Part shown: positions 1 to 13,264 of the stretch, piece by piece
Layout of the letters: each line of letters begins with the position of its first letter
Position numbering within the stretch: position 1 is the first letter of the stretch
Assembly: GCF_029784135.1 (NCBI RefSeq)
Contig: NC_073746.1
Location: 181,227,788-181,291,787, forward strand
Direction: 5' to 3'
Length of the DNA stretch: 64,000 nt
Source of the DNA: Toxorhynchites rutilus septentrionalis
Lineage: Eukaryota > Arthropoda > Insecta > Diptera > Culicidae
Program-made: the position numbers and the translations under genes
Notes under the pieces: model-generated
Database searches by the model: none
Seen by the model: the letters and a program-made list of their open reading frames with translations, nothing else
Told to the model about the DNA's origin: nothing

Positions 1-1880
1 TTCAAAGGTAAATTGAAAGTTTACTCGCCACCCACTACTACTACTGGACCCACTACAATCTCTACCGCCGCGTTGTCAGCAATAGGATCGTTGCCTGTCT
101 GTTTGTGCTCTTTCTTGAATTACCAATTATCACCTCTTTCCGGATCTGCATCTCGTGTTTCTGCGGTGGGGGGAAACGGTAGCAACGGATCTGACTTCCA
201 GAAGGAACAGAGGAGACGCAGATGAGGGAAGTTCTGAATTATTAATCACCAATTTACATAAATTAAGCAGAGTTTAATTTGGAAAGTAATTGCTTCTCGA
301 GAAAATTTGCACTATAAACTCTCACTCTAGCTCCGCCCAAATGACAGTGGGGTGGGGTGGGGTGGCGCTCACGCGAAAACTATATTAATTTTTCAGATGG
401 TTGTAAGTGTTGCTTGCGTCGGGATATCCGCTCCCTCGGGTTAGTGAAGTGGCGAAAATTGGAAATCATAATTTCGCACTTTAATATTTACTCGGAAGTT
501 TATCGAGTAAATACATTAACCACTTCACTTGAAGCCGGGCAGCTTGCTTTATGCAATTACTGGAAATCTGGTTAACTTTTATTATCTAACTTCTATTTAC
601 TGCATGAATAGCACCACATGGTCAATTGGATCTCTCCAAAATACTACGAACCGAGGCGCGCATTTCGAGTTTTCCACCTCGGAAGATTCATACAATTTTT
701 ATGATTGAGATACCGACGATGGAATTCAATTTTGCTCTAATTTATAAAAAGCTCACGCAGAAAAAGCCGGTTTCCCTTTTTCTTGCTTTCTCTCCTTTAA
801 TGCAATAAAGTGTGTATCACATTCAAATCGAATTTATTTGGGGTGTTTTTCTCGGCACGTTGCGCTTGGAAACGGGTAGCTAAAGCTAAAGTGTCGGCTG
901 TATTTCGCAAATCGAATATTTTCACCGACCGGAGGCAGGTGAGGGAGAAAATTTGATCAAATTGTATCGTCAGCTTCTGGTTCGCAGCAGAGCGGAGAAC
1001 AGCATTCAGAGAAGAGGACGGGGCTAATTCTACTTATCTGTCCTCATTTTTTCACCATTAGATCAGAGTCAGAGAACGACCATTTCACCCAATCTCGGAA
1101 CATATTTCATAAATGTGCATTTAATGTCTACGGCCGAGTGGTATCGAGATAAGTCCAGTCTATTCGATTTGCTCCTTTGAAGTACTTTTTAATTCCAGTC
1201 AATTTTCCGTCGCCCCCATTTGAATGCCATCATGGCTTTATGGAACGGTCGTCGATGGAGTCGAGCCAGACCCAGGGGCATTGACGTTTCCATGTAGCGA
1301 GCGCTCGACTGAGATTCTCCACCAAACTTTGAAGTGGCTTTGTGCAAAGTAACATAGAAAAAAAAAACCGAAAGTGTGAATTCTCTTTCGCTTATTCCCA
1401 CTCAAACCCTCAATTTAGGACACGTTTCTTGTGCAAAAAAGGGTGGAGACCACCGTAGGCTCGAAGCATCATTGTTGGGGACACACATTCCGACTGTTCT
1501 GGAATAGGGGAGGAAAAACTGAGCGTCCGGATCCTTTATTTAGAGCCATCATTTGGGCGATAAAAAAGAAATACTTCCTGCCATTGAAGTATTTCTGAAG
1601 TAGTTGAGCGGTACCTCGTTTAAATTTGGGATATTCGTCGCTTCAGTCGTTCGGTTCATGGTTGCAGGGAATCCTTTTAAGGATCCCTTATTTTTAAGAG
1701 GGGAGAAAATGCGATGGTCGTTAGACCGGGGAACTAATGACAGCGAAAACGTCAAGCGGTTTTGGTAGATGAAGATGAAAATTTGGCAAACGATGCCAGA
1801 ATATTTTGTTGACATGAGTTTGTTATTGACAAAATCAAAGCATGTGGTAGAAATAGTTCAATGGAATAGATTTCCTTAAC
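1..1880. other. No recognised gene
   Basis: Only short open frames on both strands, none with a recognisable domain. It is relatively GC-rich in the first 1.4 kb compared with the AT-rich sequence that follows. It may contain further downstream kinase-gene sequence (exons after 17426 in transcript order), but no match to the kinase C-terminus was found. Confidence 0.5.
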
Positions 1881-2090
1881 ACTCCTATACTCGCGCATTG
1901 GTCTGTCAGACCGAGAAATCAATAATTCGTTCATTTATCAGAAAATATCAACACTACGACTTTGCAATTCTCTCTAGCTTCGTTATTCGTCGTTCGTCAT
2001 AGTTTAGCGTATCGCATGTGTTGGTAGAAAAGAGACGTGTACCACTTTTTAACACATTCGGTCTGACACACCGACACGAGTATAGGAGTA
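1881..2090. repeat. Short MITE with about 35-bp imperfect inverted ends
   Basis: The left end ACTCCTATACTCGCGCATTG (1881-1900), followed by GTCTGTCAGACCGA, reappears inverted at 2053-2090, where the reverse complement reads ACTCCTATACTCGTGTCGGT followed by GTGTCAGACCGAATG. The interior has no coding capacity. The flanks offer a possible AAC duplication but the family is not identified. A related stretch with the motif TTCGGTCTGTGACACCGTG and GCGAGTATAC lies at about 3060-3095. Confidence 0.7.
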
Positions 2091-2094
2091 ACTT

Positions 2095-4019
2095 TTTTGG
2101 ACAAGTGCCTTTTTTCATATTCTAGAATATTGTTGAATGAAGTGTATGAATTATGTTAGTGGCGCGGAATGTTTATTGAATATAATGCATAAGATCATTA
2201 CCGGACTATTCTTATTTGATTTCAGTCTCTTTTGTAACTGGATTGAACGGATCCATATATTAACTATTCGTCGATATATTGGTCGTTAGATTCATACGTT
2301 CAAAAGCAAAATATAAATGTTTGATTTTCGTATAGTTATTCGCTAAATATAATGGTCATACATATGCACACTTGTGAAAGAATTTCACTTGTGGAAGAAT
2401 TGTAATCAGTAAACTATAAACTAATCGGTGACTTATGGTAATTTTTAACAGTTACAATTTCGGGGATATTTTTTTATAATGGACAATATCAACAAGAAAA
2501 CAAGAAAAAGAAAAGGAAGTTCCTAGAAATCCTTTCATATTTTTTTTATGCCCCATATAAAAAAAAGACATTAATTCTTAGTTTACCAAGAATACAGAGA
2601 CAAAGAATATTACAAGTATGCAAACTTTGTATTCCAGAACCTTCTGGTAATTATCTAGAAGGTCGTTATACATTCTTCTCTTCGATAAAAGACCCGAAAA
2701 ACACGCAACAACTACATGAGATGTAAAAAATATGTTTGTTTCGAGCATGCAGTTATGCTATGTTCTGATTCTTACTCCATTGAAACCACAATCGATTAAT
2801 ACGTTTTTATGTTATTTTATAGCTCTTTATACTTCCATGAATTATATTCAGTTGCTTACTTTTTATTAATAACAGTGAAAAATTCTATTTTCGTTATTTG
2901 TGTTGGAGTATCAATAATTAATCTGTTTTGAGGAGGCTGAATTAGATGACTATTAAAACATAATAAAGACGAAGAAAACATATTGTTTGAAGTATTTTCA
3001 TTTAATCATACCCTTTTCTTCAAATAAACGCCAATTAAGCCTGAAAAATACAGTTCAATTTTCGGTCTGTGACACCGTGCGCGAGTATACGTGTTATGAT
3101 TTTGCACGCGAGTACAGGAGGTTCCTCGATTACTGGATCGAAAGTTACTCACTTAAAATGTTGTTTTATTATACACTAGCAGATCCAGCAAGCTTCATAC
3201 TGACACAAATTGAATTGAATGCTCAGGAACCAGGTGTTAAATTATCTTTTGAAATGATAATCATGTTTATGCGAGGATTGCAGGTAGCTTTATTTGTTTT
3301 AAGATCTTTTTGCCTTAGGCTAGTTACGCTACTTAGACCGAATATGTTGCTTGCATTTGAAAGATGAGAAACTTTGGTATTGAATACAGTTGAATACATT
3401 GAAATAAATAAAAATACTCAACTTTTCAGATGTACATAAAACCCTTATCTTAGAAATGAAAACATAAAAGTTAATGTTTTCCTACGCGTTTTCATTTTTT
3501 TTAAATTGCGTCATAAATTTTATTATTTTTTCGTCAAACAAACTAAAACTCTCTAAAAGCTCTACAATCCGTTCTTTGAGACCCAGCTACAATTTTTTTA
3601 GTTTCACCGCAATATCATTTCAACCCATTCTTGATGAGCCTTCCATTAGGCCGCGATGACATTGCTTCGGGACCTCGGGAGCGTATAGAGCGAGGTTTTT
3701 TGTCAGTATTATTCCTACACTCGTAAAAATCGTGATATTTGAAGATTCTTATAGAAGGATTATCAATGTTGAAAATGATATTGCAGCGAAATGAAGAAAT
3801 ATAAGAATACTCCGGCAATGAAAGAATTGCAGAGCGTTTAGAGATTTTTATTTTGTGATAGAAACAATTTAGTTTATTATGCCTTTTTGGGAGAGAATCA
3901 ATAAAAACGCAATAGAAAACACTAACTTTTATGTTTTTACTTCTAAAATGTTCACTTAATTTCACTGTTTGAAATGTTTTACAACTGTAGTGGTACCAAT
4001 TCTCTGATCTTTCAAATAG
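2095..4019. other. AT-rich sequence, no recognised gene
   Basis: Two plus/minus open frames of about 120 codons (2987-3367 plus; 3615-3965 minus) have no recognisable motifs and a composition typical of AT-rich non-coding DNA. A short relative of the 1881-2090 MITE end lies near 3060. Confidence 0.5.
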
Positions 4020-4299
4020 AGTCGTTTTAAGTAGTAGGGTAGCTTGGGTTTTTTACTATTTTATTTTATTTTTTTACCCTCTACTGACCCCCACACCAAT
4101 AGGCTGATAGGGAGCCCACTGGTAGTGGACACTTACTAATAGATAAAGAAAAAGTACTAACTAATAAACTAAACGGAGTAAAATCCCAGTGGAACTTAGT
4201 TCCTTTGAAGAGATTCACTTAAGATAGGAAACAAAAATAATTTAAAAAAAATGAAAACAAAACGGTGATAACATTTATGACTTTGGAGACTATTTTGGA

Positions 4300-6475
4300 T
4301 TAATTTAAAAATTTATAACAAAAAAAAAATAACAAAAAAACAGAATGGTAAAGTCTAAATTTTAAATTGGTTGGCACACTGACACATTCATTTACGTTCC
4401 TGATCATATGATGTTTCAGCTTACTTTTTAAAATATTGCTATTGTTTATTGATTTCAAATCATTGGGAAGTAAATTGAATTTTAATGAACCGTAGCTCAT
4501 AATGCGCGTGAAACCCAAGTTTGTGTATGCTCTACTTCTTGTTAACTTATTTGCATTTCTCGTATTCGGAAGGTTCACTCGAGTTGAAAAATTTATGTTA
4601 TGATGGAAATTACGATTGTGCAATGTATTATGTACAAACATACTTGTTTGAGTATCACACAATCCTCAAATAGAAATAATTCTGTGATGTTAACTAGTGT
4701 AGATTGAAATTGTCGGATATCGGAACGGTAGGTTAAAGTTTACTTCAACACATCTGTTCTGAAGTGTTTGGATTTTTTTTAGTTTTGATTTGGCAGCATG
4801 ACCCCACACAACGATTGAATATTGGAGTATGGAATGAATGCATGCGAAATAAAAACGCAGCAGCGCTTCTTTAGGCACAAAACAACGTACCGTTCTGAAT
4901 CATATTTCGGACGCTTAAGGCATATGATGCAGAAAACAGATCTAAACTTTATGCACAGGTATTATTTGGTTGATCTTTTCGACTGATGAAATACAGGAGA
5001 AATTTAAATATTTATGAACGGGTGAATTCTACGTGCTCACGCTACGGAAACGTCAAACACAAACGATAATGAGTAGTGTTGTAAGATTTCTGCCGATTAT
5101 GTTATAATTTAAATGTAGTTCTCATGTGAAATGAGAGTGAAACCAAGGGATTACTCCGAAGAAGCAATTGTGATATTAATTTGATAGTTATATCATCAGT
5201 GCATTAAGCATTTCAAGATATTAGAACAAAGCGTCCGAAATATGATTCAGAACGGTACTCTTTTCATGAGACCACATAGAGTTGAAACTTTTCTCGATAC
5301 ATGATTTATATGAGTGTCCCATGAAAGACAAGAATCTAAGTGTTGCCCTAAATATTTCAAAGATGTGACCTTCTCAATTGACAAGTTCCTGACAGACGGA
5401 TCGAGATGTTGACAGATTTTCTTGCGTGGCGAATGAAAAACCATATATTTTGTTTTAGTAAGGTTTAGTGTGAGATGATTACCACTAAAATATTCCATGA
5501 GAGCCGCTAGATCTGATTCCATATCAGCTACAATGGATTCAACATTAGGACGAGGGTAAAATAAGGCTGAATCATCTGCAAAAAGTCTCGGTATACCATG
5601 AAGTTTTAAATTTCCTAAATCATTGATGAAAATCAAAAAAGAGTAAAGGACATATGTTAGTTGCTTGAGGAACTCCCATGCCAATTGGGCGTAAGTCACT
5701 GCGAACACCATTAAACATAACGAATTGTTTTCGATCAGATAGGTAGCTTTTCATCAAATCATTAGCAACTCCTCTTATACCATATCTTTCAAGTTTTTTC
5801 AGCAAAATTTCATGATCTAAAGTGTCAAAAGCTTTTTTAAGATCGATAAATAAGCCACCTACGATCTTTTTTCGATCAATTTCACAGATCAGTTCATCAA
5901 CGAGCTCGATAATAGCGGTCATTGTTCCACAGCCTTCCCGAAAACCATATTGATATTCGTACATAGCATTGTTCATACGTGAGAAGCTTACAAGCCGTGA
6001 AGTTAACAGCTTTTCCAAAATTTTATTGAGAACAGGTAATGTTGAAATCGGTCGATAATTCGAAGGATCGCAGGAGTCTCCGGATTTAAGCACTGGTGTA
6101 ACTTTGGTGATTTTCAAAGCATTTGGATAAATTCCAGTTACGATTATTTCATTGAAAATTTTTGAAATAATCTCAGAAAACTGATCTGTGTTTGCTTTTA
6201 TCAGTTTAGCTGGAAAATTATCATAGCCTTTGCTGTTCTAAACGTCGAGCTGGCTTATTAAAATGCTGACTTCGTTCACGCCAGCGGGTCTCAAAAAATA
6301 GAGCTGCTTATACATTTTAAAGGTTTGAGATAGTCAAAATTATTTATTGGTAATTTACTGGCCAAATTATTGCCAATACTGGAAAATTAGCAATTAAACA
6401 TTTCAGCAACATCTTTATCAGAAACTATGGTTCTCTCATCAACTTTTAATTTGATTTGTTCTCTAAATTTTTGTA
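4300..6475 (-). pseudogene. CR1-like non-LTR retrotransposon reverse transcriptase, degraded
   Basis: In transcript order (6475 to 4300) the minus strand encodes, in changing frames: a segment ending SKGYDNFPAKLIK (about 6240-6190), the RT fingers SNYRPISTLPVLNKILEKLL, the FIDLKKAFDTLDHEILL motif A region, the GVPQ motif (about 5650), the LFADDSALFY catalytic box (about 5570), a thumb with SLKYLGQHLD and a C-terminal SLKFNLLPNDLKSI region. The style is that of CR1/Jockey-type ORF2 proteins; the FIDLKKAFDTLDHEIL pattern favours CR1-like. It is broken by a stop near 6240, a frameshift near 5700 and later ones. A MITE at 4890-5255 splits it. The endonuclease is absent, so this is 5' truncated. 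The sequence from about 4020 to 4300 may be its 3' UTR. Confidence 0.85.
4890..5255. mobile_element. 366-bp MITE nested in the CR1-like relic
   Basis: The sequence 4887-4914 (starting GTACCGTTCTGAATCATATT) is repeated as a perfect 28-bp reverse complement at 5231-5258. The outer GTAC/TA at each end is the likely target duplication, giving about 25-bp TIRs beginning CCGTTCTG. Removing the element with one duplicate copy fuses the two halves of the reverse transcriptase thumb in frame (LMKRV to CFVPKEALLRF). No coding capacity. TA versus GTAC duplication cannot be decided because GTAC is its own complement; TA would suit the Tc1/mariner group. Confidence 0.88.
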
Positions 6476-6489
6476 AAATGCTCAAAGAA

Positions 6490-8039
6490 CAGTGAAAAGA
6501 TCCATGCAAAATTCGGAATGGTCTCAATGCATTTTTTTGGTGTGGACTCTGGCCAAGACACCTGGTATCGATCCCAGTACACTGTTACTGATTGTAATAT
6601 TATTGTGACCTTGTATAAAAATAAGTTGAGGAACTGGTACAAACTCGGTAACCCGTGGGTAATTTGGTACCCACCCGGATCTCTGGCGGTAATGAGCGCA
6701 CTCTGATGATGAATAAAAATAAAGTGTTCTACCAATGTAGTAACAAACGTCAGATGCCAAAAACCCAAAATATCTGTGTTTAAAAAAAAATCAAGTTTTG
6801 TTGTTTTTGAAATCTCGAAAATTTTTCATGTGCGCCTTCTGAAAAATAATTAAAAATCGAATAGTGAGCCGATTTTAAGTATTAAAGCTGATTTGGATCA
6901 AGCAATTGATGTTCTTCAACGAATTTGAGGAAGTGTATCGAAATTTTAGTGTATCAAATTTTAATTATTTGTTCCTCTTTGTTTTGTAAAATTGCATGCT
7001 TTTACGTAAGATAGTGTACTTCATTTCTATTCTGTATGAAAATGTCAAAAAATACATTTTTCTGTGATTTCAGAACGATTCTTTTAATTTGAAAAATAAA
7101 AAAATGGGGTGCCTAATTTATACCCAGGCATCTCGGGTACTCGAATTTGAGTAGTTTCACTTCTATGCTCAAAGCTCCGAGCCCAATCAAGATTTTTGAA
7201 ATCAGTTTGCGGGGAAATGTGCGCAATAGATTCTTGCATAAGCTGACGTAATATGAAGAAATTCCGAGCATTGGCCAAGAGCTTAGTCCAAAAAAACAAA
7301 ATGGGGAACCGAATTTGTACCAGTTCCTCTATGTATTTTTTCGATGAAACACACAAATCATCGCACAGACGGTCCAAGTCACCGCGTATCAAATTTTAAT
7401 GTCCAAAAATCATCTCTTTTATTTTATGATATGTTTGGTAATTTGAAGCTTGATATAATGATTAAACATTGTTGATTGAGAGAAAACAAGTGTAGCTCAG
7501 TATACAATATGACATTTTTATTTAGACCGTATTGATTTGGAATTATTAGGCGATGTGTTTGGGGGTCCAATTTCCCCCCATTTCCCCTACATGTATATAA
7601 AATTTAATTCGCGCAGAATATGTGCAATTGTTCATATTTTCTGTTAGAACTAAACATAGGTTCCATGAAAGATCATGTTTCATAATGGTTTCATCAGAAA
7701 AAAATCCAGTAACGATTTTTTCAATTTTCACAAACAATCAATCATACAAACAATCACGATACGCAATAGGCCAAACAATGGATTGAAAGTAGCAGAAAAA
7801 CATTTTTTCCAATTTGAAGATTTTATGTTTACCTAGTTTTTGAATCGTCGAGCTTCCTCCAGAATTTTTCTGATAAACAGGAAGTATATGAAAACTTAAA
7901 ACACGGAATAAAATAAAATAAAAAATTGAAAATATACAGCTTTGCCTTAGTTTTGAACTCAAAATTGAGTATACTACATTAACAAAATAAACCCCGCGTT
8001 ACATGCATCTTGCTTGTAAATAAATGACAATATCATTAT
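6490..8039. other. No recognised gene
   Basis: AT-rich sequence with short overlapping open frames on both strands at 6463-6768, 7084-7392 and 7738-7962, none recognisable. It lies between the 5'-truncated end of the CR1-like relic and the 3' side of the LOA-like retroposon. Confidence 0.5.
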
Positions 8040-11000
8040 AAATATTTGGTTGTATGCATTTGGTTGATTTTTTCCCTTGTTGGGTGTGAACCACTACGTC
8101 CATTAGTTTGAACTATTGTGGTATGCCCCATTTTTTGTACTACGCTTCAAGCTTCTCTACTGCTTATTGATGAAGAAGTAGACTGAAAGCTATAGCGAGA
8201 TAGGTGCCAATCAGGAATAATCTGTTTGATAAAATTTATAGTCCTGATCGGCGACACAGACCAAACTTCCTTGGGCTCCAGAATAGCCTTATCAAGGTGT
8301 TGAAGTCTGCGTCTTTTTAGTGCTCCGCATTTGCAGAGCAAATGTTCCGAGGTTTCGCTTTCGGCATTACAAAAGCGACAAATATCATCTTGCACTAAAC
8401 CTATGTTTTTGAGATGGTATTTACTCGGACAGTGTCCTGTTATAAGACCAGTGAATGTGCTGAAGTCTTTCTTATTAAGACTCAGCAATTGTTGAGTAAT
8501 TTTAATACTCGGCGTGATAAATTTTTTTGACTGGTTGAGTTGTACAGCCATTCAGTTGGCCATTACTTCCCGGTCTTCCCATTTCTTCAGCTCACTCTTC
8601 AACACACATTCAGAAATTCCACAGAATGGTTCTGGACCAGTGAAGGGTGAGCTTGAGCCGCGTCTTGCGAGTTCATCTGCTTGTTCATTTCCCTCTATAC
8701 CGCAATGGCCAGGAATCCAGTACAGTTGTACCGAACTTCTCTGACACAGTTGTCGTAAAAGGCAAATGCATTCCCAGACAATTTTTGAATAGCACTTGAA
8801 AGCATTGAGGGCTTTAAGTGCTGCTTGACTGTCTGAGAAGATACAAATGTTAGCATGTCTATAATTTCTTTTAAGGCAGACATTTATACATTCTATTATT
8901 GCAGCTACTTCTGCCTGGAAAACTGTTGGCCAGTTTCCCATAGCTACAGAAATTTTTATTCTGGGACCATACACTCCAGCACCTGTTCTGTTACCCATTT
9001 TCGACCCATCGGTATAGAACAGGATTGAACCATTACGAACATCGGGACCACCCTCATCCCATACTGAACGAGAAAGTTCGATCACTGTGTATGGAATGTC
9101 ATAATTGGTCCTTGGCTCAATCCAATCGCTGTTCATCGCTGAGGTTGGTCCAACGGGTAAGAGATTCAGGATGCTCAAATGACCAGTTTTGTCCCCGTCT
9201 AATATTTTTTTATATCTTTTTAGCTTTAGAGCGCTTCTATTAGCCTCCAGCTGAACATGTTGACCCAAAGGTAACAAGTGAAGGATAGCCTCCAATGCCT
9301 TTGAGGGTGTGCTTCGCATTGCTCCTGTTACAGCAACGCATGCCAGTCGTTGGAGTTTGTTTAGCTTTTTTGTAGCTACAGTCTCCTTAGTCTTTGGCCA
9401 CCATACTAATGAGGCATAGGTTATCCTAGGCCGCACAATTGCTGTATAGACCCACATAACCATTTTTGGTTTCAGGCCCCATGTTCTACCTATCATTTTA
9501 GAACATGCCCATAGGGCAATGTTGGCCTTACTGATAATTGCATCTAAGTGTGCGTTCCAGTTTACTTTAGCATCTAGGATTACGCCTAGATATTTCACTG
9601 AAACGTTGAATTTTATTTCCTCTCCTCCAAGATTTAGAGTCTGCAGATGCAGTTTCTTCTTTTTGGTGAAAGGAACAATTGTTGTTTTTGAGGGATTTAT
9701 GCTCAGACCTTCTTTGATACACCATGATTGTGTAAGGTTTAAGGCCATCTGCATCCTACTCGATATCACATCGTTGAATTTGCCACGTACCATTATGACT
9801 AAATCATCAGCAAAACCCACGGTTTCGAAACCATTCGCCTCCAAACTAATCAGAAGGTCGTCAACCACCAGTGACCAAAGTAGAGGTGATAGAACCACTC
9901 CTTGTGGGCAACCTTTCGTTGCAATCACAGATGTCGATGACCCACCCAGCTCCGAGGTGATTTGTCTATTTGTGAGCATGCCTTTGATCCATTCGACTAT
10001 GCAGTCTTCGAAATGTCTTCTTCTCATAGCCTGTGCCATTGATACATAGGAAGCATTGTCGAAAGCCCCTTCGATATCAAGAAACGCACATAATGCAGTT
10101 TCTTTTGACGAAAGAGATTTTTCAATTTTAGTCACAAGCGTGTGTAACGCTGTGACTGTGGATTTGCCTGATTGATAGGCAAACTGGTATTTAGATAAAG
10201 GGCATTTGGACATGAATACAGACTTTATGTATTCATATAATACTTTTTCCATAGTTTTCAGCAATATTGATGATAAACTAATTGGTCTGAATGATTTTGG
10301 GAGTGATTTATCACGTTTCCCAGCTTTTGGAATGAAGACCACTTTAACGAGTCTCCATGTGGAAGGAATGTGCTCTAGTATCAGACTTGCCTTAAAAATC
10401 TCGATTAGAGATGGAATCAGCTTAGATTCTCCTTTTTGAATCAGGGCTGGAAAAATTCCATCTGCACCTGCGGATTTGTAAGGTTGAAAGGATCTCACCG
10501 CGCTTTCTACTCTGGCCCTCGTGAAAACCATTCCAGCAACTATCTTTGCGACATCCTTTGCACTTTGAGAATTCCTTCGAGAGCATTTCATGTCGCGGTT
10601 GTAGTTAGGACTGGTATCAGAATGAACCGATGTAGATCCCGGGAAGTGAGTTTTCATCAGTAAGTCTAATACTTCTGAGGGAGATTTTGTGAACGAACCG
10701 TCGTCCTTTTTGAGGGAACCTAGCCCGTTCGAGTGGTCTTTTGCAAGAGTCTTACTTAGTCTTGCAACGATTGGGGTACTTTCAATGCTTTCGCAGTTAT
10801 TTACCCAAGATTTTCGTTTAGATCGTCTTAGTTCTCTATTATATTCGGTTAGGGCGCTCCTATATTGAGACCAATCCGAATTAATTTTAGCTCTGTTGAA
10901 CAGCTTCCGCGCTGTTTTACGTAGCCGCTCGAGCCTTTTGTTCCACCATGGAACGTTTCTTGTCGAAGAAACTCTCTTAAGTGGACAATTACTGTTGTAG

Positions 11001-12120
11001 ACAGAAACTATCGTATCATTTAATTCTTTTGAAGTTGATTCGAGCTGTTGAATCGACCTTATTCTTGTGTTAAGAGTTTCTGACTCGAGTTCAAGTGAAT
11101 ATCGTTCCCAGTTGGTTTTTCTTGGATCACGATATTCTCTCTGTACTGTCAAGCCACCATCCCATTCAAAGATAATGTGTCTGTGATCAGACAAAGACGC
11201 CTCTTCCGAAACGTGCCAGTTGTGTATTTTCGAAGAAATTACCGGACTGCACAGTGTTAGGTCCAGGACTTCTTGTCTGATAGCGTTTATAAACGTTGGT
11301 TCATTGCCTATATTGGCAATGTCAATGTTGTTTGAAGAGAGAAATTCTAAAAGACAGTCACCTCGACTGTTTATGTCAGTACTACCCCACAAAGTGTGAT
11401 GAGCATTGGCATCACAGCCGATGATGAAGTCTTTTTTGATTTCTCTGCAATAATTTACGAACGCCGCAACCTCTTGGGGAGGTGCCTCAGGTACGTCACC
11501 AGGGAAATAAGCCGACGCAATTATTATGTCGGATCTTCCCTTGGCGGTTGGTATCTCAACTCTGATCGCGACGATGTCCCTTTGAATGAACTCTGTTATA
11601 GGAAAGCATTTAATATTTGCTTTTACTAGAACAGCAGTTCTTGGGGAGTCATGCTTGTCGTCGTAGAATAACTTGCATGAACCAGTATGAATGCCAAGTA
11701 TTCTTCCTTTGTGGACCCAAGGCTCTTGAATTAAAGCTAAATCCATAGCGTCTTCAATAAACCTCCTAGACAGCACGCAAGATGCTGCTTTAGCGTGATG
11801 GAGATTTATTTGCAGAACCTTAGTGTTCTGCGTTATTTTCGACCGCTCGTTTTGTTCATTTGGATGTGGATTATTCATAGAAGTCCCACGAGTCTCTCGG
11901 TAAAGAAGGTCCACTGCATCAGTGACCGGCTTAATGCAGCAAGGGCAGACGATACTGTGGAGGGAGCTCTGGTGCTCCACAGGCTCCGTTAACGGCAAGG
12001 TTTAAAACCCCCCCTACCATTCATCCCTCGGCACGGGTCGCTTCACACCTTGGTTTAGGGGTTTATCCATTACTTCCTTTCCATAATAACCATGGATAAC
12101 AGCTATTACAACCATCCTCC
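8040..12120 (-). mobile_element. LOA/Lian-like non-LTR retrotransposon, nearly full length
   Basis: A roughly 4.1-kb minus-strand element built around one long frame (endonuclease, reverse transcriptase, RNase H). About 120 bp of apparent 5' UTR lies above 11998 and about 100 bp of 3' sequence below 8147. No ORF1 (gag-like) frame is present upstream. The combination of APE, RT and RNase H in one frame without ORF1 recalls Lian elements of Aedes aegypti (LOA clade), as I remember that family. Exact ends and a target-site duplication were not established, so the outer coordinates are approximate. Confidence 0.85.
8147..11998 (-). pseudogene. LOA-like ORF: AP endonuclease, reverse transcriptase, RNase H (one in-frame stop)
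   Basis: The frame is open for 1148 codons from 11998, stops at a single TGA (8552-8554) and continues in the same frame for 134 codons to 8147. Domains by residue: APE-type endonuclease about 60-280 (QINLHHAKAA near the start, LSDHRHIIFEW near the end); reverse transcriptase about 510-790 with SFRPISLSS, FLDIEGAFDNAS, CPQGVVLSPLLW and the GFADDLVIM catalytic box near residue 729; RNase H about 990-1115 with YTDGSKMG, AEVAAIIE, FSDSQAALKAL and GNEQADELARRG, so the D-E-D-D set is complete. After the stop, CRFCNAESETSEHLLCKC is the Cys/His motif typical of the C-terminus of such proteins. Only one nonsense change separates this copy from an open 1283-codon frame, suggesting recent activity. N-terminal CPCC is unusual and may reflect a start further inside. 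Confidence 0.9.
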
Positions 12121-12124
12121 TTTT

Positions 12125-13264
12125 CTGGGGCTTTGGACCCACTGCTCTGGTTTCTCAATAATTTCAGGTTCTTATTCGGACATGCTATTATTGAGATCCG
12201 TCATTCGCAGGCGGAGATTTGGTTGATTCACCAATTTGAAGAAATAAGCTCCCAACTATTAGTAGTTCTGGTCATGTTATTGTGTCTGAAGTGTCTGAAG
12301 TGGGGACAAGTGGTCACCTGCTTGTTTGGTAGTATAACTATTGACTATTGACACCGTATTGATAGTCCCTTATGTTCGAAGAATTTCATGACTTTTGAGA
12401 TACCCTGCACTTCAGTGGAGCTGTCGCATGTCAAAATATAAATAAAAACAAAAATCGCTCGCTCGGTAGTCATTCGCCGTTGTTTTGTGCGTTTCGAATT
12501 TAAGAAATTTCTAGTGAAATTTAGTTTACTTGACCTGATATTTGTACAAATCAACAGTTTGGACGATTGTTCACATATTCGAGGAGAGGTGAACAGATTT
12601 ATTTCGCATAGAAATTACTTTCAGGTTGGGGGGGCAAAGTGGTCAGTGGAGAATTACTACTGACAATGTTCTTTTTTCAAATGATGCTAAGCTTAGTGCA
12701 TGGTCGTTATTAACGAGTTTCTTTATGGAACACAGTTGAATACAGAACAAATGGAAATTAATTCAATTTTCCTCGATTTGAACTATTTTGGAACTGGGAA
12801 ATAGTAATGTATGTAAAACATGATCATGATCTGTAAAACAGATTTTACGAAAAAACACGAAACGACCATCAAAATCCATTAACAGCAAAAAGAGTTAGTT
12901 ACTTAAACACTGTATCATAAAAATGTGACCGGTTTTCTGATTAAGCACCTTTAAACATAGAGAATGTGAATGATAATCGAATGTGTGTTAGATTCGATTT
13001 TCGTTGAATGAAGTGATAATTGTAACATGGAAGCGTATTGTAGCAATCATCCGAATCCACGCTTTAGGACATAAATCCATAACAGAGAAGTGCTGTGAAG
13101 GTGTCAATCATTAGTGGCGTACATACACTATAGTCCCACAAAAAACAGTCCAACGATGTTAATATGTATGGTTTTGGAAGCCAATTCACGGGTTCAATAT
13201 GCGAAATTATTCGTTAGCTAAATGTTTCTTTCAATAAATCAATTTTTAAGAGCATTAAGGGAAT
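12125..13264. other. No recognised gene
   Basis: AT-rich sequence with short frames only. A stretch at about 12866-12960 containing GTGACCGGTTTTCTGATTAA resembles sequence at about 13 bp-identical blocks near 63195 (GTGACCTGTTTTCTGATTTG), so part is a dispersed repeat. Confidence 0.45.

Noticed and set aside
1..225. Coding region at the left edge (70-codon plus frame; short minus frame ending in a Val/Gly run)
   Set aside because: No kinase C-terminal similarity and no convincing splice sites; low-complexity composition.
9519..10049. 176-codon open frame on the plus strand
   Set aside because: It lies antisense to the reverse transcriptase domain of the LOA-like element and has no motif of its own.
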